Below are positions 25,007 through 34,143 of a stretch of DNA of 64,000 bases, in pieces (the first letter of the stretch is position 1; each line of letters starts with the position of its first letter). The DNA is from Nitrospira sp. (GTDB lineage Bacteria > Nitrospirota > Nitrospiria > Nitrospirales > Nitrospiraceae): NCBI GenBank assembly GCA_024998625.1, contig JACOEL010000003.1, positions 248,001-312,000 on the forward strand, in the 5' to 3' direction. The position numbers were made by a program, and so were the translations under genes. The notes beneath the pieces were generated by a model that saw nothing but the letters and a program-made list of their open reading frames with translations, did no database searches and had not been told where the DNA came from.

Positions 25007-26083
25007 ATGTTATATAACTGGTTATACCCCCTTCACACACAGTTTTCATTCCTGAACGTCTTTCGGTACCAGAGCTTCCGGATTATCTATGCGGTGGTCA
25101 CGGCGTTTTTGATCGCCTTTGTGATGGCCCCCTGGGTGATCCGCAAACTGCAGGAGATTAAGCTCGGCCAGCAGATTCGCGATGATGGGCCGAAGCGGCA
25201 TTTGGCCAAGAGCGGCACGCCGACCATGGGCGGGATTCTGATTATCTTCGCGGTGGTCTTGTCCACCCTGCTGTGGGCCGACATGACCAACCGATACGTG
25301 TGGCTGGTCGTGGTGGCGACGGTGGGCTTCGGCGCGATCGGGTTCGCGGATGACTATCTCAAGTTCATCAAGCGCCAATCGAAAGGCCTCTCGGCGGCAC
25401 AAAAATTCACCTGCCAGATTCTGGTCGCACTGACTATCGGCGTCTTTCTCTACACGTTGCCCAGCTATACGACGAAACTCAGCGTGCCGTTCTTCAAATT
25501 TTTCACGCCTGACCTCGGCTGGTTCTACATCGTGTTCGTGATTCTTGTCATTGTCGGCAGCTCCAATGCCGTCAATTTGACGGACGGGCTCGATGGGCTG
25601 GCGATCGGTCCGGTCATGATCGCCTCGCTGGCGTATACGATCGTGGCCTATGTGACCGGGAACCGTGTGATGGCCGAATATTTGCTTATCCCCTACATCG
25701 AAGGCGCGGGAGAAATCGCCATCTTTACCGGAGCCATCCTGGGATCGAGTTTGGGCTTCTTGTGGTTCAACACCTATCCGGCATCCGTCTTCATGGGCGA
25801 CGTGGGCTCGCTTCCGTTGGGGGCGGCGCTCGGCACCGTGGCTGTGATCAGCAAGCATGAACTGTTGTTGCTTTTGGTCGGCGGCGTCTTCGTCATTGAA
25901 GCGTTGTCGGTCATCCTGCAGGTGGGGTCCTATAAGCTCCGGGGGAAACGCATCTTCAATATGGCGCCCATTCACCATCACTTCGAGATGAAGGGGTGGG
26001 ACGAGCCGAAGGTCGTGGTGCGTCTGTGGATCATTGCCATTTTGCTGGCGTTGCTCAGCTTGAGCACGCTCAAATTACGGTAG
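25007..26083 (+). CDS. mraY: Phospho-MurNAc-pentapeptide transferase MraY
   Basis: Moves phospho-MurNAc-pentapeptide onto undecaprenyl phosphate to make lipid I at the inner membrane. The 358-aa protein has ten predicted membrane helices and the MraY landmarks: GTPTMGG, the paired aspartates in [24 protein letters not shown], the cytoplasmic [15 protein letters not shown] motif and the C-terminal APIHHHFE histidine loop. Length and order of segments match the family fully. The start ATG is preceded by no clear ribosome-binding site other than GTAGG. Confidence 0.98.
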   Translation: MLYNWLYPLHTQFSFLNVFRYQSFRIIYAVVTAFLIAFVMAPWVIRKLQEIKLGQQIRDDGPKRHLAKSGTPTMGGILIIFAVVLSTLLWADMTNRYVWLVVVATVGFGAIGFADDYLKFIKRQSKGLSAAQKFTCQILVALTIGVFLYTLPSYTTKLSVPFFKFFTPDLGWFYIVFVILVIVGSSNAVNLTDGLDGLAIGPVMIASLAYTIVAYVTGNRVMAEYLLIPYIEGAGEIAIFTGAILGSSLGFLWFNTYPASVFMGDVGSLPLGAALGTVAVISKHELLLLLVGGVFVIEALSVILQVGSYKLRGKRIFNMAPIHHHFEMKGWDEPKVVVRLWIIAILLALLSLSTLKLR

Positions 26084-26093
26084 GCGAACAGCA

Positions 26094-27482
26094 GTGAACG
26101 TGAAAGATCTTCAAGTCACGGTCGTCGGACTAGCCCGAAGCGGAGTGGGCGCGGCGCGCCTGTTGAACCATCTCGGGGCCCGGGTCACCCTGGCCGACCG
26201 GAAGGACTCGCAGGACCTGACCGCTATCCTGTCGCAAGTGGACCAGTCGAGCATCGCGGTGAAGATGGGGGCGCAGTACGAGTCCGCACTCGAAGGGGCC
26301 GGCTTGGTCGTGATCAGCCCGGGTGTGCCGACTCAACTCGATGTGCTCAATCGTGTGCGTGCCCGCGGGGTTCGGGTCATCGGGGAGCTGGAATTGGCCT
26401 GCCGCTTTTTGACGGCGCCGGTGGTGGCCGTAACCGGGACCAACGGAAAGAGCACGACGGTGACGCTGATCGGGAAGTTTCTGCAGGAGAGCGGGAAGCG
26501 TGCTTTTGTCGGGGGCAATTTGGGCATTGCCGCCAGCGAAGCGGCTTTGGCCTCTGTCCAGGCGAAGGCGGGGACGGTCGCACCCTATGAGTATGTGGTG
26601 TTGGAAGTCTCCAGTTTCCAACTTGAGACGACTGAGCAGTTCCATCCCTGGATTGCCTCGATTTTGAATGTGACCTTGGACCACATGGACCGGTATGCCT
26701 CGGTGGACGATTATGTGGCGGCGAAGGCGAACATCTTTGCCAACCAAACGGCCGGCGACTATTCGCTGTTCAATCTCGATGATGCGCGCGTGGCGTCGCT
26801 GTGCGGTCGCACCAAGGGCACCGTCCTGGGTTTCAGCCGCAGCGGCACCACGGTGTCGGGGGTGGCGGGGGCTACGGTGCTTGACGGTGACCTGATCGTG
26901 ACGACGGTTCGCGGGCGGCGGGAGGAAATCTGTCGTCGGAGTGACATGCGGCTGATCGGCCTCCATAACGTCGAAAATGTGATGGCGGCGGTGACGTATG
27001 GCCTGCTCTGTGGCTGCTCAATCGAGGCCATTCGCACCGTGCTGCGATCCTTCCCCGGGCTGGAACATGCCCTCGAAGTAGTGCGCGAGCGTCGCGGGGT
27101 TCGCTTCGTGAACGACTCCAAAGGCACCAATGTCGATGCGGTGTTGAAGGCGCTCGAAGGAATCGACCAGCCAATCTGGTTGATCGCCGGCGGACGCGAC
27201 AAGGGCGGTGACTTTTCCCGCCTCGAAGGAGCGATACGGGAACGGGTGAAAGGGCTGATTCTGATCGGGGAGGCAGCCGGCCGGATTCAGGATGCGATGG
27301 GAGATTTTGACCGATGTCGTCCTGCAGCGACCCTCCGCGACGCCGTGGAGCTTGCTGCTCGCGAGGCGCAGCCCGGTGAGGTGGTCTTACTCTCGCCGGC
27401 CTGCGCCAGTTTCGACATGTTCGCGGATTATCAAGACCGGGGCCGGCAGTTTAAGGCCCTGGTACAAGGGTTGCCGGCCTAA
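26094..27482 (+). CDS. murD: UDP-MurNAc-L-alanine--D-glutamate ligase MurD
   Basis: Adds D-glutamate to UDP-MurNAc-L-Ala. The 462-aa protein starts with a GTG codon and the uridine-binding [15 protein letters not shown], then VISPGVP, the ATP loop [11 protein letters not shown], and the [10 protein letters not shown] and [11 protein letters not shown] motifs. The C domain has [17 protein letters not shown] and [12 protein letters not shown]. All Mur-ligase invariant positions that I could check are present. It lies 10 nt after mraY. Confidence 0.98.
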   Translation: MNVKDLQVTVVGLARSGVGAARLLNHLGARVTLADRKDSQDLTAILSQVDQSSIAVKMGAQYESALEGAGLVVISPGVPTQLDVLNRVRARGVRVIGELELACRFLTAPVVAVTGTNGKSTTVTLIGKFLQESGKRAFVGGNLGIAASEAALASVQAKAGTVAPYEYVVLEVSSFQLETTEQFHPWIASILNVTLDHMDRYASVDDYVAAKANIFANQTAGDYSLFNLDDARVASLCGRTKGTVLGFSRSGTTVSGVAGATVLDGDLIVTTVRGRREEICRRSDMRLIGLHNVENVMAAVTYGLLCGCSIEAIRTVLRSFPGLEHALEVVRERRGVRFVNDSKGTNVDAVLKALEGIDQPIWLIAGGRDKGGDFSRLEGAIRERVKGLILIGEAAGRIQDAMGDFDRCRPAATLRDAVELAAREAQPGEVVLLSPACASFDMFADYQDRGRQFKALVQGLPA

Positions 27483-27517
27483 GGCGGAAGCCGTGTGGGA
27501 GGAACGACAGCTGATCG

Positions 27518-28726
27518 ATGGCACAGCCTGCGCTCGGAACACTGATGTTGCCCTGGTCGACCTCGACCCAGCGGGCGGCCAAACGCGTGCCGGTCGATCC
27601 GGCGCTCCTGGCCGTGACGCTTATTCTCGCCCTTGTGGGAGTGGTCATGGTATTCAGTGCCAGCGCGGTGGTAGCGGGAAATCGGTTTCACGATCCATGG
27701 TACTTCCTGAAGCGCCAGTTGGCCTGGTTGGGCGCCGGTCTCTTGGTGATGCATCTCATTTCGAAGATCGACTACACCATTTGGAAGAAGTTGGCGGTTC
27801 CGTTGCTGTTCGGGGCGGCGATGCTGCTGGTGTTGGTGCTCCTTCCGTCGCTCGGCAGTGTGGCCAAAGGGGCGCGCCGGTGGCTGCATCTCGGTCCGAT
27901 CAACATTCAGCCGGCCGAGTTGGCGAAGTACGCGGTGGTCATATACATCGCGGCCTACCTGACGAAGAAGCAGGACCAGTTGGCCCATTTTTCTCGCGGC
28001 CTGTTGCCGCCGCTGATCGTGCTGGGACTGCTGAGCGGCCTGGTTTTGCTGGAGCCGGACCTGGGAACAGTCGTGGTGATGGGCCTGGTGGTCGTGACGA
28101 TGCTGTTTCTGGCAGGGGCGCGAATCAAACATCTCGGCCTCCTGGCGCTCGGTGCGCTGCCGACAGTGGCGGCCTTGATTCTGGGGTCCCCTTATCGGCG
28201 TCGACGAGTGATCGAATATCTGTACGGGGCCAAGGATCCGACCGGTTCCGGATATCAAATCCATCAATCCTTTCTGGCGTTCGGCAGCGGCGGTCCGTTC
28301 GGAGTGGGGCTGGGCGAAGGGAAACAGAAGTTGTTCTTTCTGCCGGAGGCGCATACCGACTTTGTGCTGGCCCTAGTCGGCGAAGAGTTGGGGCTGATGG
28401 GCACCGTGACCATCGTGCTGCTGTTTGGGCTGTTCGTCATCAAGGGCTTTCAGATCGCGGGGCGGGCGCGCAATCCGTTCGGTCGGCATCTGGCCATGGG
28501 CATCACGCTCCTGGTCGGCATGCAGGCCTTGGTCAATGCCGGAGTGGTGACCGGACTGCTGCCGACCAAAGGCTTGACCTTGCCGTTTGTCAGCTATGGC
28601 GGCTCCTCATTGATGGCGAATTTGTTCGGCGTCGGGATTCTGTTGAACATTTCACGAGACCGGCAGGGCGGGCAGGACAGCAGTGGGCCGCGGGTGATGC
28701 GCAAGCGTGGGGTGGTGACGGAATGA
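27518..28726 (+). CDS. ftsW: Septal peptidoglycan glycosyltransferase FtsW
   Basis: A SEDS-family polymerase that elongates septal glycan strands from lipid II together with FtsI. The 402-aa protein has about ten hydrophobic segments and the SEDS landmarks FSASAVVAG, HLGPINIQPAELAKYAVV, LLEPDLGT, YQIHQSFLAFGSGGPFGVGLGEGKQKLFFLPEAH (positions about 246-279, holding the long periplasmic loop) and LPTKGLTLPFVSYGGSS. ATG 27545 is an alternative start nine codons in. It overlaps murG by 4 nt. Confidence 0.97.
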   Translation: MAQPALGTLMLPWSTSTQRAAKRVPVDPALLAVTLILALVGVVMVFSASAVVAGNRFHDPWYFLKRQLAWLGAGLLVMHLISKIDYTIWKKLAVPLLFGAAMLLVLVLLPSLGSVAKGARRWLHLGPINIQPAELAKYAVVIYIAAYLTKKQDQLAHFSRGLLPPLIVLGLLSGLVLLEPDLGTVVVMGLVVVTMLFLAGARIKHLGLLALGALPTVAALILGSPYRRRRVIEYLYGAKDPTGSGYQIHQSFLAFGSGGPFGVGLGEGKQKLFFLPEAHTDFVLALVGEELGLMGTVTIVLLFGLFVIKGFQIAGRARNPFGRHLAMGITLLVGMQALVNAGVVTGLLPTKGLTLPFVSYGGSSLMANLFGVGILLNISRDRQGGQDSSGPRVMRKRGVVTE

Positions 28727-29844
28727 ACGTGGTCATCGCTGCTGGTGGAACGGGAGGCCATCTCTATCCGGCGATCGCCGTCGCTCGGGAATTTTTGCGG
28801 CGCGATCCATCCACCCGGATTCTGTTTGTCGGTACCACGCGTGGAATCGAACGCAAAGTGCTGGCCCATGAAGGCTTTCCCTTGCAGTGCATCGATGCCA
28901 ATCCCTTGATGGGTAAGAGTCCGCTTGAGATCGTGAAGGCCCTGGTCACCTTGCCGAAGAGTCTGTGGCAATCGATGGGGATCCTCAAGCAACAAAGCGC
29001 CGATCTCGTGTTCGGCGTCGGCGGGTACACCAGTCCGGCGATGCTCCTCGCCGCGTTTCTACGACGGATCCCCGGTGTGATTCTCGAGCCGAACGCCTAT
29101 CCCGGCATGGCGAATAAGGCGATCGCGCCATTCGTGCAGCGGGTGTTTCTGGCCTTCGAGTCGACGGTGAAATTCTTCGATCGATGCAAGGCCAGCGTGG
29201 TGGGCACACCGGTCCGACAGGCGTTTCTGGACTCTGCCGCTCCGGCAGCGGGCTTGGCACAAGAACGCCCTACTCGACATCTATTGATCTTCGGAGGCAG
29301 TCAGGGTGCGAAGGCCATCAACTCGGCGGTGATCGAGGCCTTGCCGTTGCTTCGCTCCATGAACGGCCAGCTCACCATCACCCACCAAACCGGCGAGGCG
29401 GATCACGCCCGGGTGGTTGCCGCGTATGAACAGGCTGGAATGCCCGCGCAGGTGGTGCCCTTTCTCTACGACATGCCCGCGGTGCTGCGAAGCGCGGATC
29501 TCGTAGTGGCGAGGGCCGGAGCTATGACGATTGCCGAATTGACGGTGTGTGGAAAGGCCGCGATTCTGATTCCGCTGCCGACGGCGATCTACAATCATCA
29601 GCTGTGGAATGCCGAGGTCATGGCGAAGGCGGGCGGCGCTCTGCTCCTGCCGCAAGCGGAATTAACCGGAGTCGGATTGGCGCAAGCCGTCACACAGATT
29701 TTGAAGGAGCCCCATCGGCTTCAGACCATGAGTGAGCAGAGTTGGAATATGCGGCGCAGTGATGCGGCGGAAACCATCGTTCGTGAGTGTTACGACGTCA
29801 TAAGGAGGCGCCATGAGACCAGCGGGAGCGCTTGCGCCCTATGA
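28723..29844 (+). CDS. murG: UDP-GlcNAc:lipid I N-acetylglucosaminyltransferase MurG
   Basis: Converts lipid I to lipid II at the cytoplasmic face of the membrane. The 373-aa GT-B enzyme starts MNVVIAAGGTGGHLYPAIA (first glycine loop) and has VFGVGGYTSPAM (second glycine loop). Later come LLIFGGSQGAKAIN, VVARAGAMTIAEL and LPTAIYNHQLWNAE, matching the UDP-GlcNAc-binding signature. The start ATG overlaps the ftsW stop (ATGA); the frame is open far upstream but that part is a shadow of ftsW and murD. The C terminus extends some residues past the usual end. Confidence 0.97.
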   Translation: MNVVIAAGGTGGHLYPAIAVAREFLRRDPSTRILFVGTTRGIERKVLAHEGFPLQCIDANPLMGKSPLEIVKALVTLPKSLWQSMGILKQQSADLVFGVGGYTSPAMLLAAFLRRIPGVILEPNAYPGMANKAIAPFVQRVFLAFESTVKFFDRCKASVVGTPVRQAFLDSAAPAAGLAQERPTRHLLIFGGSQGAKAINSAVIEALPLLRSMNGQLTITHQTGEADHARVVAAYEQAGMPAQVVPFLYDMPAVLRSADLVVARAGAMTIAELTVCGKAAILIPLPTAIYNHQLWNAEVMAKAGGALLLPQAELTGVGLAQAVTQILKEPHRLQTMSEQSWNMRRSDAAETIVRECYDVIRRRHETSGSACAL

Positions 29845-29926
29845 ACAACGAGAGCGGGAGACCCAGAAGCATGACAGGAACGGCATTCACAGATCCTCGC
29901 GCGGACAGGGACTAAGGCGGACGGCG

Positions 29927-31309
29927 ATGTTTAGAAAGACACAACATATTCATCTGGTGGGCATCGGCGGATCCGGGATGAGCGGGATCGCCGAGGTGTT
30001 GTTGACGCTCGGGTACAAGGTCAGCGGCTCGGATCTCAGCCAGTCGGAAACGACGCGCCGGCTTGAGGAACTTGGGGGGCGCATCGCCATCGGTCATCAC
30101 GAGTCCAATATCGGGGAGGCGCAGGTCGTGGTGATCTCCTCTGCAGTGGCCGCCACGAATCCGGAAGTCGTCGCGGCAAAAGCCCGACAGATTCCGGTCA
30201 TCCCCCGTGCGGAGATGTTGGCGGAACTGATGCGGCTCAAGTTCGGCGTGGCGATCGCCGGCGCGCATGGAAAGACGACGACGACCTCGATGGTGGCCAA
30301 TGTGCTCGCGCAAGGCGGATTGGACCCCACCATGGTGATCGGGGGCAAGGTGAATGCGCTGGGGAGCCATGCCCGGCTGGGGCGCGGCGATCTGCTCATT
30401 GCGGAAGCGGATGAAAGTGACGGGTCGTTTTTGCGACTCGCGCCGACCATCGCCGCCGTCACCAATATTGATCGTGAGCACCTGGACCACTACGGGACCA
30501 TGGAGAAGTTGAACGACAGCTTCCTGGAGTTTGTAAACAAGGTGCCGTTCTACGGCCTGGCCGTGCTGTGCTCCGACGACGAGCGGTTGCGAAATCTGCT
30601 GCCGCGTGTGGTGAAGCGCTATCAGACCTACGGCTTGCACGAACACCCCGGCCATATTCCCGACTTTCGCGCTACTGACATCAATCTGCGGCAGTGGGGC
30701 TCGGAGTTCCGGGTGTTTTTCCGTGGACGCAACCTCGGTCCGTTCCGGTTGTCGATCCCCGGTATTCACAATGTCTCGAATTCATTGGTCGCCATCGCCA
30801 TCGGGATGGAGTTGGATATTCCGGTCGATCTGATCCGGAAAGGCCTCGCGGCGTTTAGCGGAGTGGAGCGACGGTTCCACCTGCGCGGAGAGAAGGCCGG
30901 CATCATGGTGGTGGACGACTACGGACATCATCCGACCGAGGTGCGGGCCACGATCGCGGCCGCGAAGCAGGGGTGGGATCGACGCGTGGTCGTGTTGTTC
31001 CAACCGCATCGCTACAGCCGTTCTCGCGATTTGCTGCAGGAATTTGCCCATGCGTTCGACCAGGCGGATGTGCTCTTCATGACGGAAATTTATGCGGCAG
31101 GTGAACAGCCCATTCCCGGCGTGTCCGGCGCGAAGCTGGTGGAGGCGGTGCAGACGGCCGGGCATCCTTCGGCCACCTTCGTGGAGCGCAAGGACACCCT
31201 GGCTGAGCAGGTGCTGCCGACGCTGAAATCCGGGGATCTCGTGATTACCCTCGGCGCAGGGGATATCTGGAAAACGGGATTGGCGATTCTTGAGCGATTG
31301 CCGGCTTAG
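29927..31309 (+). CDS. murC: UDP-N-acetylmuramate--L-alanine ligase MurC
   Basis: Adds the first amino acid, L-alanine, to UDP-MurNAc. The 460-aa enzyme starts MFRKTQHIHLVGIGGSGMSG, with the typical dinucleotide-type loop. It then shows AGAHGKTTTTSM (ATP loop), AEADESDGSFL, TNIDREHLDHY and the C-domain motifs DDYGHHPTEVRATI and FQPHRYSR. An upstream ATG at 29813 lies inside murG and would add 38 atypical residues, so ATG 29927 with AAGGCGG just before it is preferred. Confidence 0.97.
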   Translation: MFRKTQHIHLVGIGGSGMSGIAEVLLTLGYKVSGSDLSQSETTRRLEELGGRIAIGHHESNIGEAQVVVISSAVAATNPEVVAAKARQIPVIPRAEMLAELMRLKFGVAIAGAHGKTTTTSMVANVLAQGGLDPTMVIGGKVNALGSHARLGRGDLLIAEADESDGSFLRLAPTIAAVTNIDREHLDHYGTMEKLNDSFLEFVNKVPFYGLAVLCSDDERLRNLLPRVVKRYQTYGLHEHPGHIPDFRATDINLRQWGSEFRVFFRGRNLGPFRLSIPGIHNVSNSLVAIAIGMELDIPVDLIRKGLAAFSGVERRFHLRGEKAGIMVVDDYGHHPTEVRATIAAAKQGWDRRVVVLFQPHRYSRSRDLLQEFAHAFDQADVLFMTEIYAAGEQPIPGVSGAKLVEAVQTAGHPSATFVERKDTLAEQVLPTLKSGDLVITLGAGDIWKTGLAILERLPA

Positions 31310-31330
31310 GAGGCGACGAGGCGAACCACA

Positions 31331-32263
31331 GTGTCACGTGCAGCGGGCAAAGATCATGCGGCAAGAACCAGGAAAGACTGGGCGCGTATTCTTGCGGGGG
31401 TCCGTGGAACGGTCACGTACGAGGCCTCGCTGCAGGCCTATACGTCATTCCATATCGGTGGACCGGCGGAAGTCTTGGTGGAGCCGGCCGATCTGGAGGA
31501 CCTTTGCCGGGTGGTGGCACAGGCTCGTGCAGAACATATTCCGCTCTTTGTGGTGGGCGGGACCAATCTGCTCGTTCGTGACGGGGGCATCCGCGGGATC
31601 GTGGTCAGCCTGCGACAGTTCAAAGCGATCCGCCAGGAGCCGGACCATGTGCTCTATGCAGAAGGGGGCGTGGGCATGCCGACGTTGATCGGATATGCCA
31701 TCCGCCGGTCGCTCGCCGGTTTGGAATGGGGCGCCGGGATTCCGGGGACCGTGGCGGGGTGCGTCGTGATGAATGCAGGGACGCGCTTGGGTGAAATGAA
31801 GGATTCCGTCAAGGCCGTCCGGATGGTGGATCCTCGCGGCCGGGTAGTGGATATTCCCGCTGCGGATATTCCGTTCAGTTATCGGCGGGCGCATTTGCCG
31901 CGCGGCATCGTGGCAGGAGTCTGGGTACAGTTGAGGCCCGGCGATCACGACCGGATCGAAAAGACAGTGAAGGACTATCTGCAGTATCGCAAGCAGACCC
32001 AGCCGCTCACCTTGCCGAGTGCGGGGTGCGTGTTCAAGAACCCTCCGCAGGACTCAGCCGGTCGCCTGGTGGACGCGGCGGGCCTGAAGGGGGCTCGCGT
32101 CGGAGATGTGCAGGTCTCGGAAAAACACGCGAATTTCATGGTCAATGTCGGTCATGCGCGGGCGGCCGATGTGCTGGCGTTGATCAAGAAAGTTCGCGCG
32201 GCTGTGAAAAAGGTGTCGGGCGTGAAGCTGGAATTGGAATTGAAGGTGGTCGGCGAGGCCTGA
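31331..32263 (+). CDS. murB: UDP-N-acetylenolpyruvoylglucosamine reductase MurB
   Basis: A flavoenzyme that reduces UDP-GlcNAc-enolpyruvate to UDP-MurNAc with NADPH. The 310-aa product (GTG start) has the FAD-binding segments YTSFHIGGPAE, VVGGTNLLVRDGGIRGIV and EWGAGIPGTVAGCVVMNAGT, and the C-terminal substrate domain of the short (type II) MurB class. The proton-donor position, Ser in E. coli MurB, is Cys233 here (PSAGCVFKNP), a variant also compatible with chemistry. The gene stands between murC and ddl, an order common outside the gamma-proteobacteria. Confidence 0.96.
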   Translation: MSRAAGKDHAARTRKDWARILAGVRGTVTYEASLQAYTSFHIGGPAEVLVEPADLEDLCRVVAQARAEHIPLFVVGGTNLLVRDGGIRGIVVSLRQFKAIRQEPDHVLYAEGGVGMPTLIGYAIRRSLAGLEWGAGIPGTVAGCVVMNAGTRLGEMKDSVKAVRMVDPRGRVVDIPAADIPFSYRRAHLPRGIVAGVWVQLRPGDHDRIEKTVKDYLQYRKQTQPLTLPSAGCVFKNPPQDSAGRLVDAAGLKGARVGDVQVSEKHANFMVNVGHARAADVLALIKKVRAAVKKVSGVKLELELKVVGEA

Positions 32264-32272
32264 CGCGGAGCG

Positions 32273-33271
32273 ATGAAGGGAGTGGATGTGACGGAACGGA
32301 AGCCGCTGACGCGTTCGAAAATCGGGGTCCTGATGGGCGGTCGCTCGTCTGAACGGGAGGTGTCGCTGAAAACCGGCGAGGCTGTGTATCGCTCGCTGGT
32401 GCGAAGCGGCTACGACGCGGTGGCCATTGATGTCGGCCCGGATCTGTCCAAGACGTTGCAGGAGCAAGCAATTGAAATCGGATTCCTGGCGCTGCACGGA
32501 CCGGGAGGCGAAGACGGAGCGATCCAGGGGTTTTTGGAAACACTCGGCATTCCTTATACGGGTTCCGGTGTCCGGGCCAGCGCCATCGGGATGCATAAGG
32601 TGGTGACCAAGACGGAAGTGGCCGCTCAGGGCATTCCGGTGCCGCGCGGGACGGTGGTGCTACGAGGTACGGCTCCCGGTCTGAATCGAGTATTGAGCAC
32701 CTGTAAGTTGAAGCTGCCGGTGGTCGTGAAGCCGGCGAGTCAGGGATCCACGATCGGGGTGACCATTGTGCGGAAGCCATCGCAATGGAAAGAAGCCCTT
32801 CGTACGGCGCACCGGTATGATGAAGAAGCGATGGTCGAGGCATTTATCCCCGGGCAAGAGGTCACAGTGTCGCTTCTGGGCGGTCCAGACGGGGCGGTGA
32901 CCGGATTGCCGGCCGTGGAGATCGTGGCACCGGATGGATTCTATGATTTCTCGGCCAAGTATGAGAAGGGGCGAACGCAGTACCTGTGCCCGGCGCCGCT
33001 CCCGGCTGCAGTCACTCGGCAGATCACACAACTGGCTACTCGGACCTATCAGGCCTTGGGATGCAGAGGGGCGGCCCGGGTCGATTTCCGCATTACGCCC
33101 AAGGGGAAGCCGTTTGTGCTCGAGATCAACACGGTGCCGGGAATGACGGAGACGAGCCTGCTGCCCATGGCGGCGGGGAAGGCCGGGTTGTCGTACGACG
33201 TATTGACGGAGCGGATTCTCCAGTCCGCGCTTGGGCGGGCCGGAGTCGGTTCATTTCGGGTCGTGAGGTAG
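32273..33271 (+). CDS. ddl: D-alanine--D-alanine ligase
   Basis: Makes the D-Ala-D-Ala dipeptide used by MurF. The 332-aa ATP-grasp enzyme shows KIGVLMGGRSSEREVSLKTG at its N terminus, ALHGPGGEDGAIQG, VVKPASQGSTIGV (ATP-binding lysine and omega loop), YSAKYEKG-like YDFSAKYEKG and the final EINTVPGMTETSLLP metal and D-Ala site. The start could also be the in-frame GTG at 32288. It lies 9 nt after murB and 2 nt before ftsQ. Confidence 0.97.
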   Translation: MKGVDVTERKPLTRSKIGVLMGGRSSEREVSLKTGEAVYRSLVRSGYDAVAIDVGPDLSKTLQEQAIEIGFLALHGPGGEDGAIQGFLETLGIPYTGSGVRASAIGMHKVVTKTEVAAQGIPVPRGTVVLRGTAPGLNRVLSTCKLKLPVVVKPASQGSTIGVTIVRKPSQWKEALRTAHRYDEEAMVEAFIPGQEVTVSLLGGPDGAVTGLPAVEIVAPDGFYDFSAKYEKGRTQYLCPAPLPAAVTRQITQLATRTYQALGCRGAARVDFRITPKGKPFVLEINTVPGMTETSLLPMAAGKAGLSYDVLTERILQSALGRAGVGSFRVVR

Positions 33272-33273
33272 CG

Positions 33274-34143
33274 ATGTCAGTGCGGTGGCGGAAGGTACGC
33301 CAGGTTAAAGTGAATCCGCGGGCGAATGCCCGTTCGGAATCCGCGCTGGGGCGTCATCGCACCGGTGAGACGGGCGGGTATTGGTCCAGGCTGGGGCGGG
33401 GCCTGCTGATTACCTTGCGGGTGGTTGCCACGGTGACCGTTCTGGTCGGCGGTTGTTCCGGGTTGTTCGTCCTGGCGCGGGAAGTGGGGCCTCTGACGCG
33501 GGAATGGTTCTTGGTCCGGTCCGTGTCGGTGAGCGGACTGCACCATGTAACGAGGAAAGAAGTCATCGGGAGATTGGCGTTGAAACCTGATACCGCGCTC
33601 TACTCCATTAACCCGTCCTGGTTGGCCGACCGGATCAAAACCCACCCCTGGATCAAGGATGCGACGGTGGTGCTGAAGCCCCTCCATGAGATTCATATCG
33701 ATATCGTTGAGCGGGAGCCTGCGGTCGTGGTACGCACGCTGGCAGAGAATCTCCTGACCGATTCGGAGGGGTTTCTACTGGCCCATCTCGGGTCGGCGGA
33801 TGATCCGACCCTGCCGATGTTGTCCGGTGTCGACGGCAAGCGGCTGGTGCAGGGAAAACCGGAGGATCGTCGTCCCGTGCAAGTCGGTGCGGCCCTGGCC
33901 CGCATGGTCGGGCAGACGACCGGAGGACGACCGGATATCAACGTGGGGAATCTCAATAACCTGGTGGTTGAAGTTCAGGGCGTGACATTTCAATTCAGTG
34001 AGTCGTCGATGAATCAGCAATGGTATCGGTTTCTCAAAATGCGGCCCGCACTGCGTGATGTGGCCTTTGACGGCGAGGGCGCCAGGGCGAATGAAATCGA
34101 TCTTCGCTTTGCCGACCGCGTCATTGTTCGGGGAAGGGGGTGA
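33274..34143 (+). CDS. ftsQ: Cell division protein FtsQ
   Basis: A bitopic inner-membrane divisome protein that links early and late division proteins. The 289-aa product has a basic cytoplasmic tail (about 1-45), one membrane helix (about 48-68), a POTRA domain from about 78 (VRSVSVSGLHHVTRKEVIG ... TALYSINPSWLADRI) and a C-terminal beta domain containing IVEREPAVVVR and LTDSEGFLL. The start ATG follows the ddl stop by 2 nt, and the frame upstream of it is a shadow of ddl. It overlaps ftsA by 4 nt (GTGA). Confidence 0.93.
   Translation: MSVRWRKVRQVKVNPRANARSESALGRHRTGETGGYWSRLGRGLLITLRVVATVTVLVGGCSGLFVLAREVGPLTREWFLVRSVSVSGLHHVTRKEVIGRLALKPDTALYSINPSWLADRIKTHPWIKDATVVLKPLHEIHIDIVEREPAVVVRTLAENLLTDSEGFLLAHLGSADDPTLPMLSGVDGKRLVQGKPEDRRPVQVGAALARMVGQTTGGRPDINVGNLNNLVVEVQGVTFQFSESSMNQQWYRFLKMRPALRDVAFDGEGARANEIDLRFADRVIVRGRG

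Noticed and set aside
27292..28722. Long open frame upstream of murG suggesting a fused or longer protein
   Set aside because: It runs through murD and ftsW in another frame and has no conserved residues; murG starts at the ATGA overlap.
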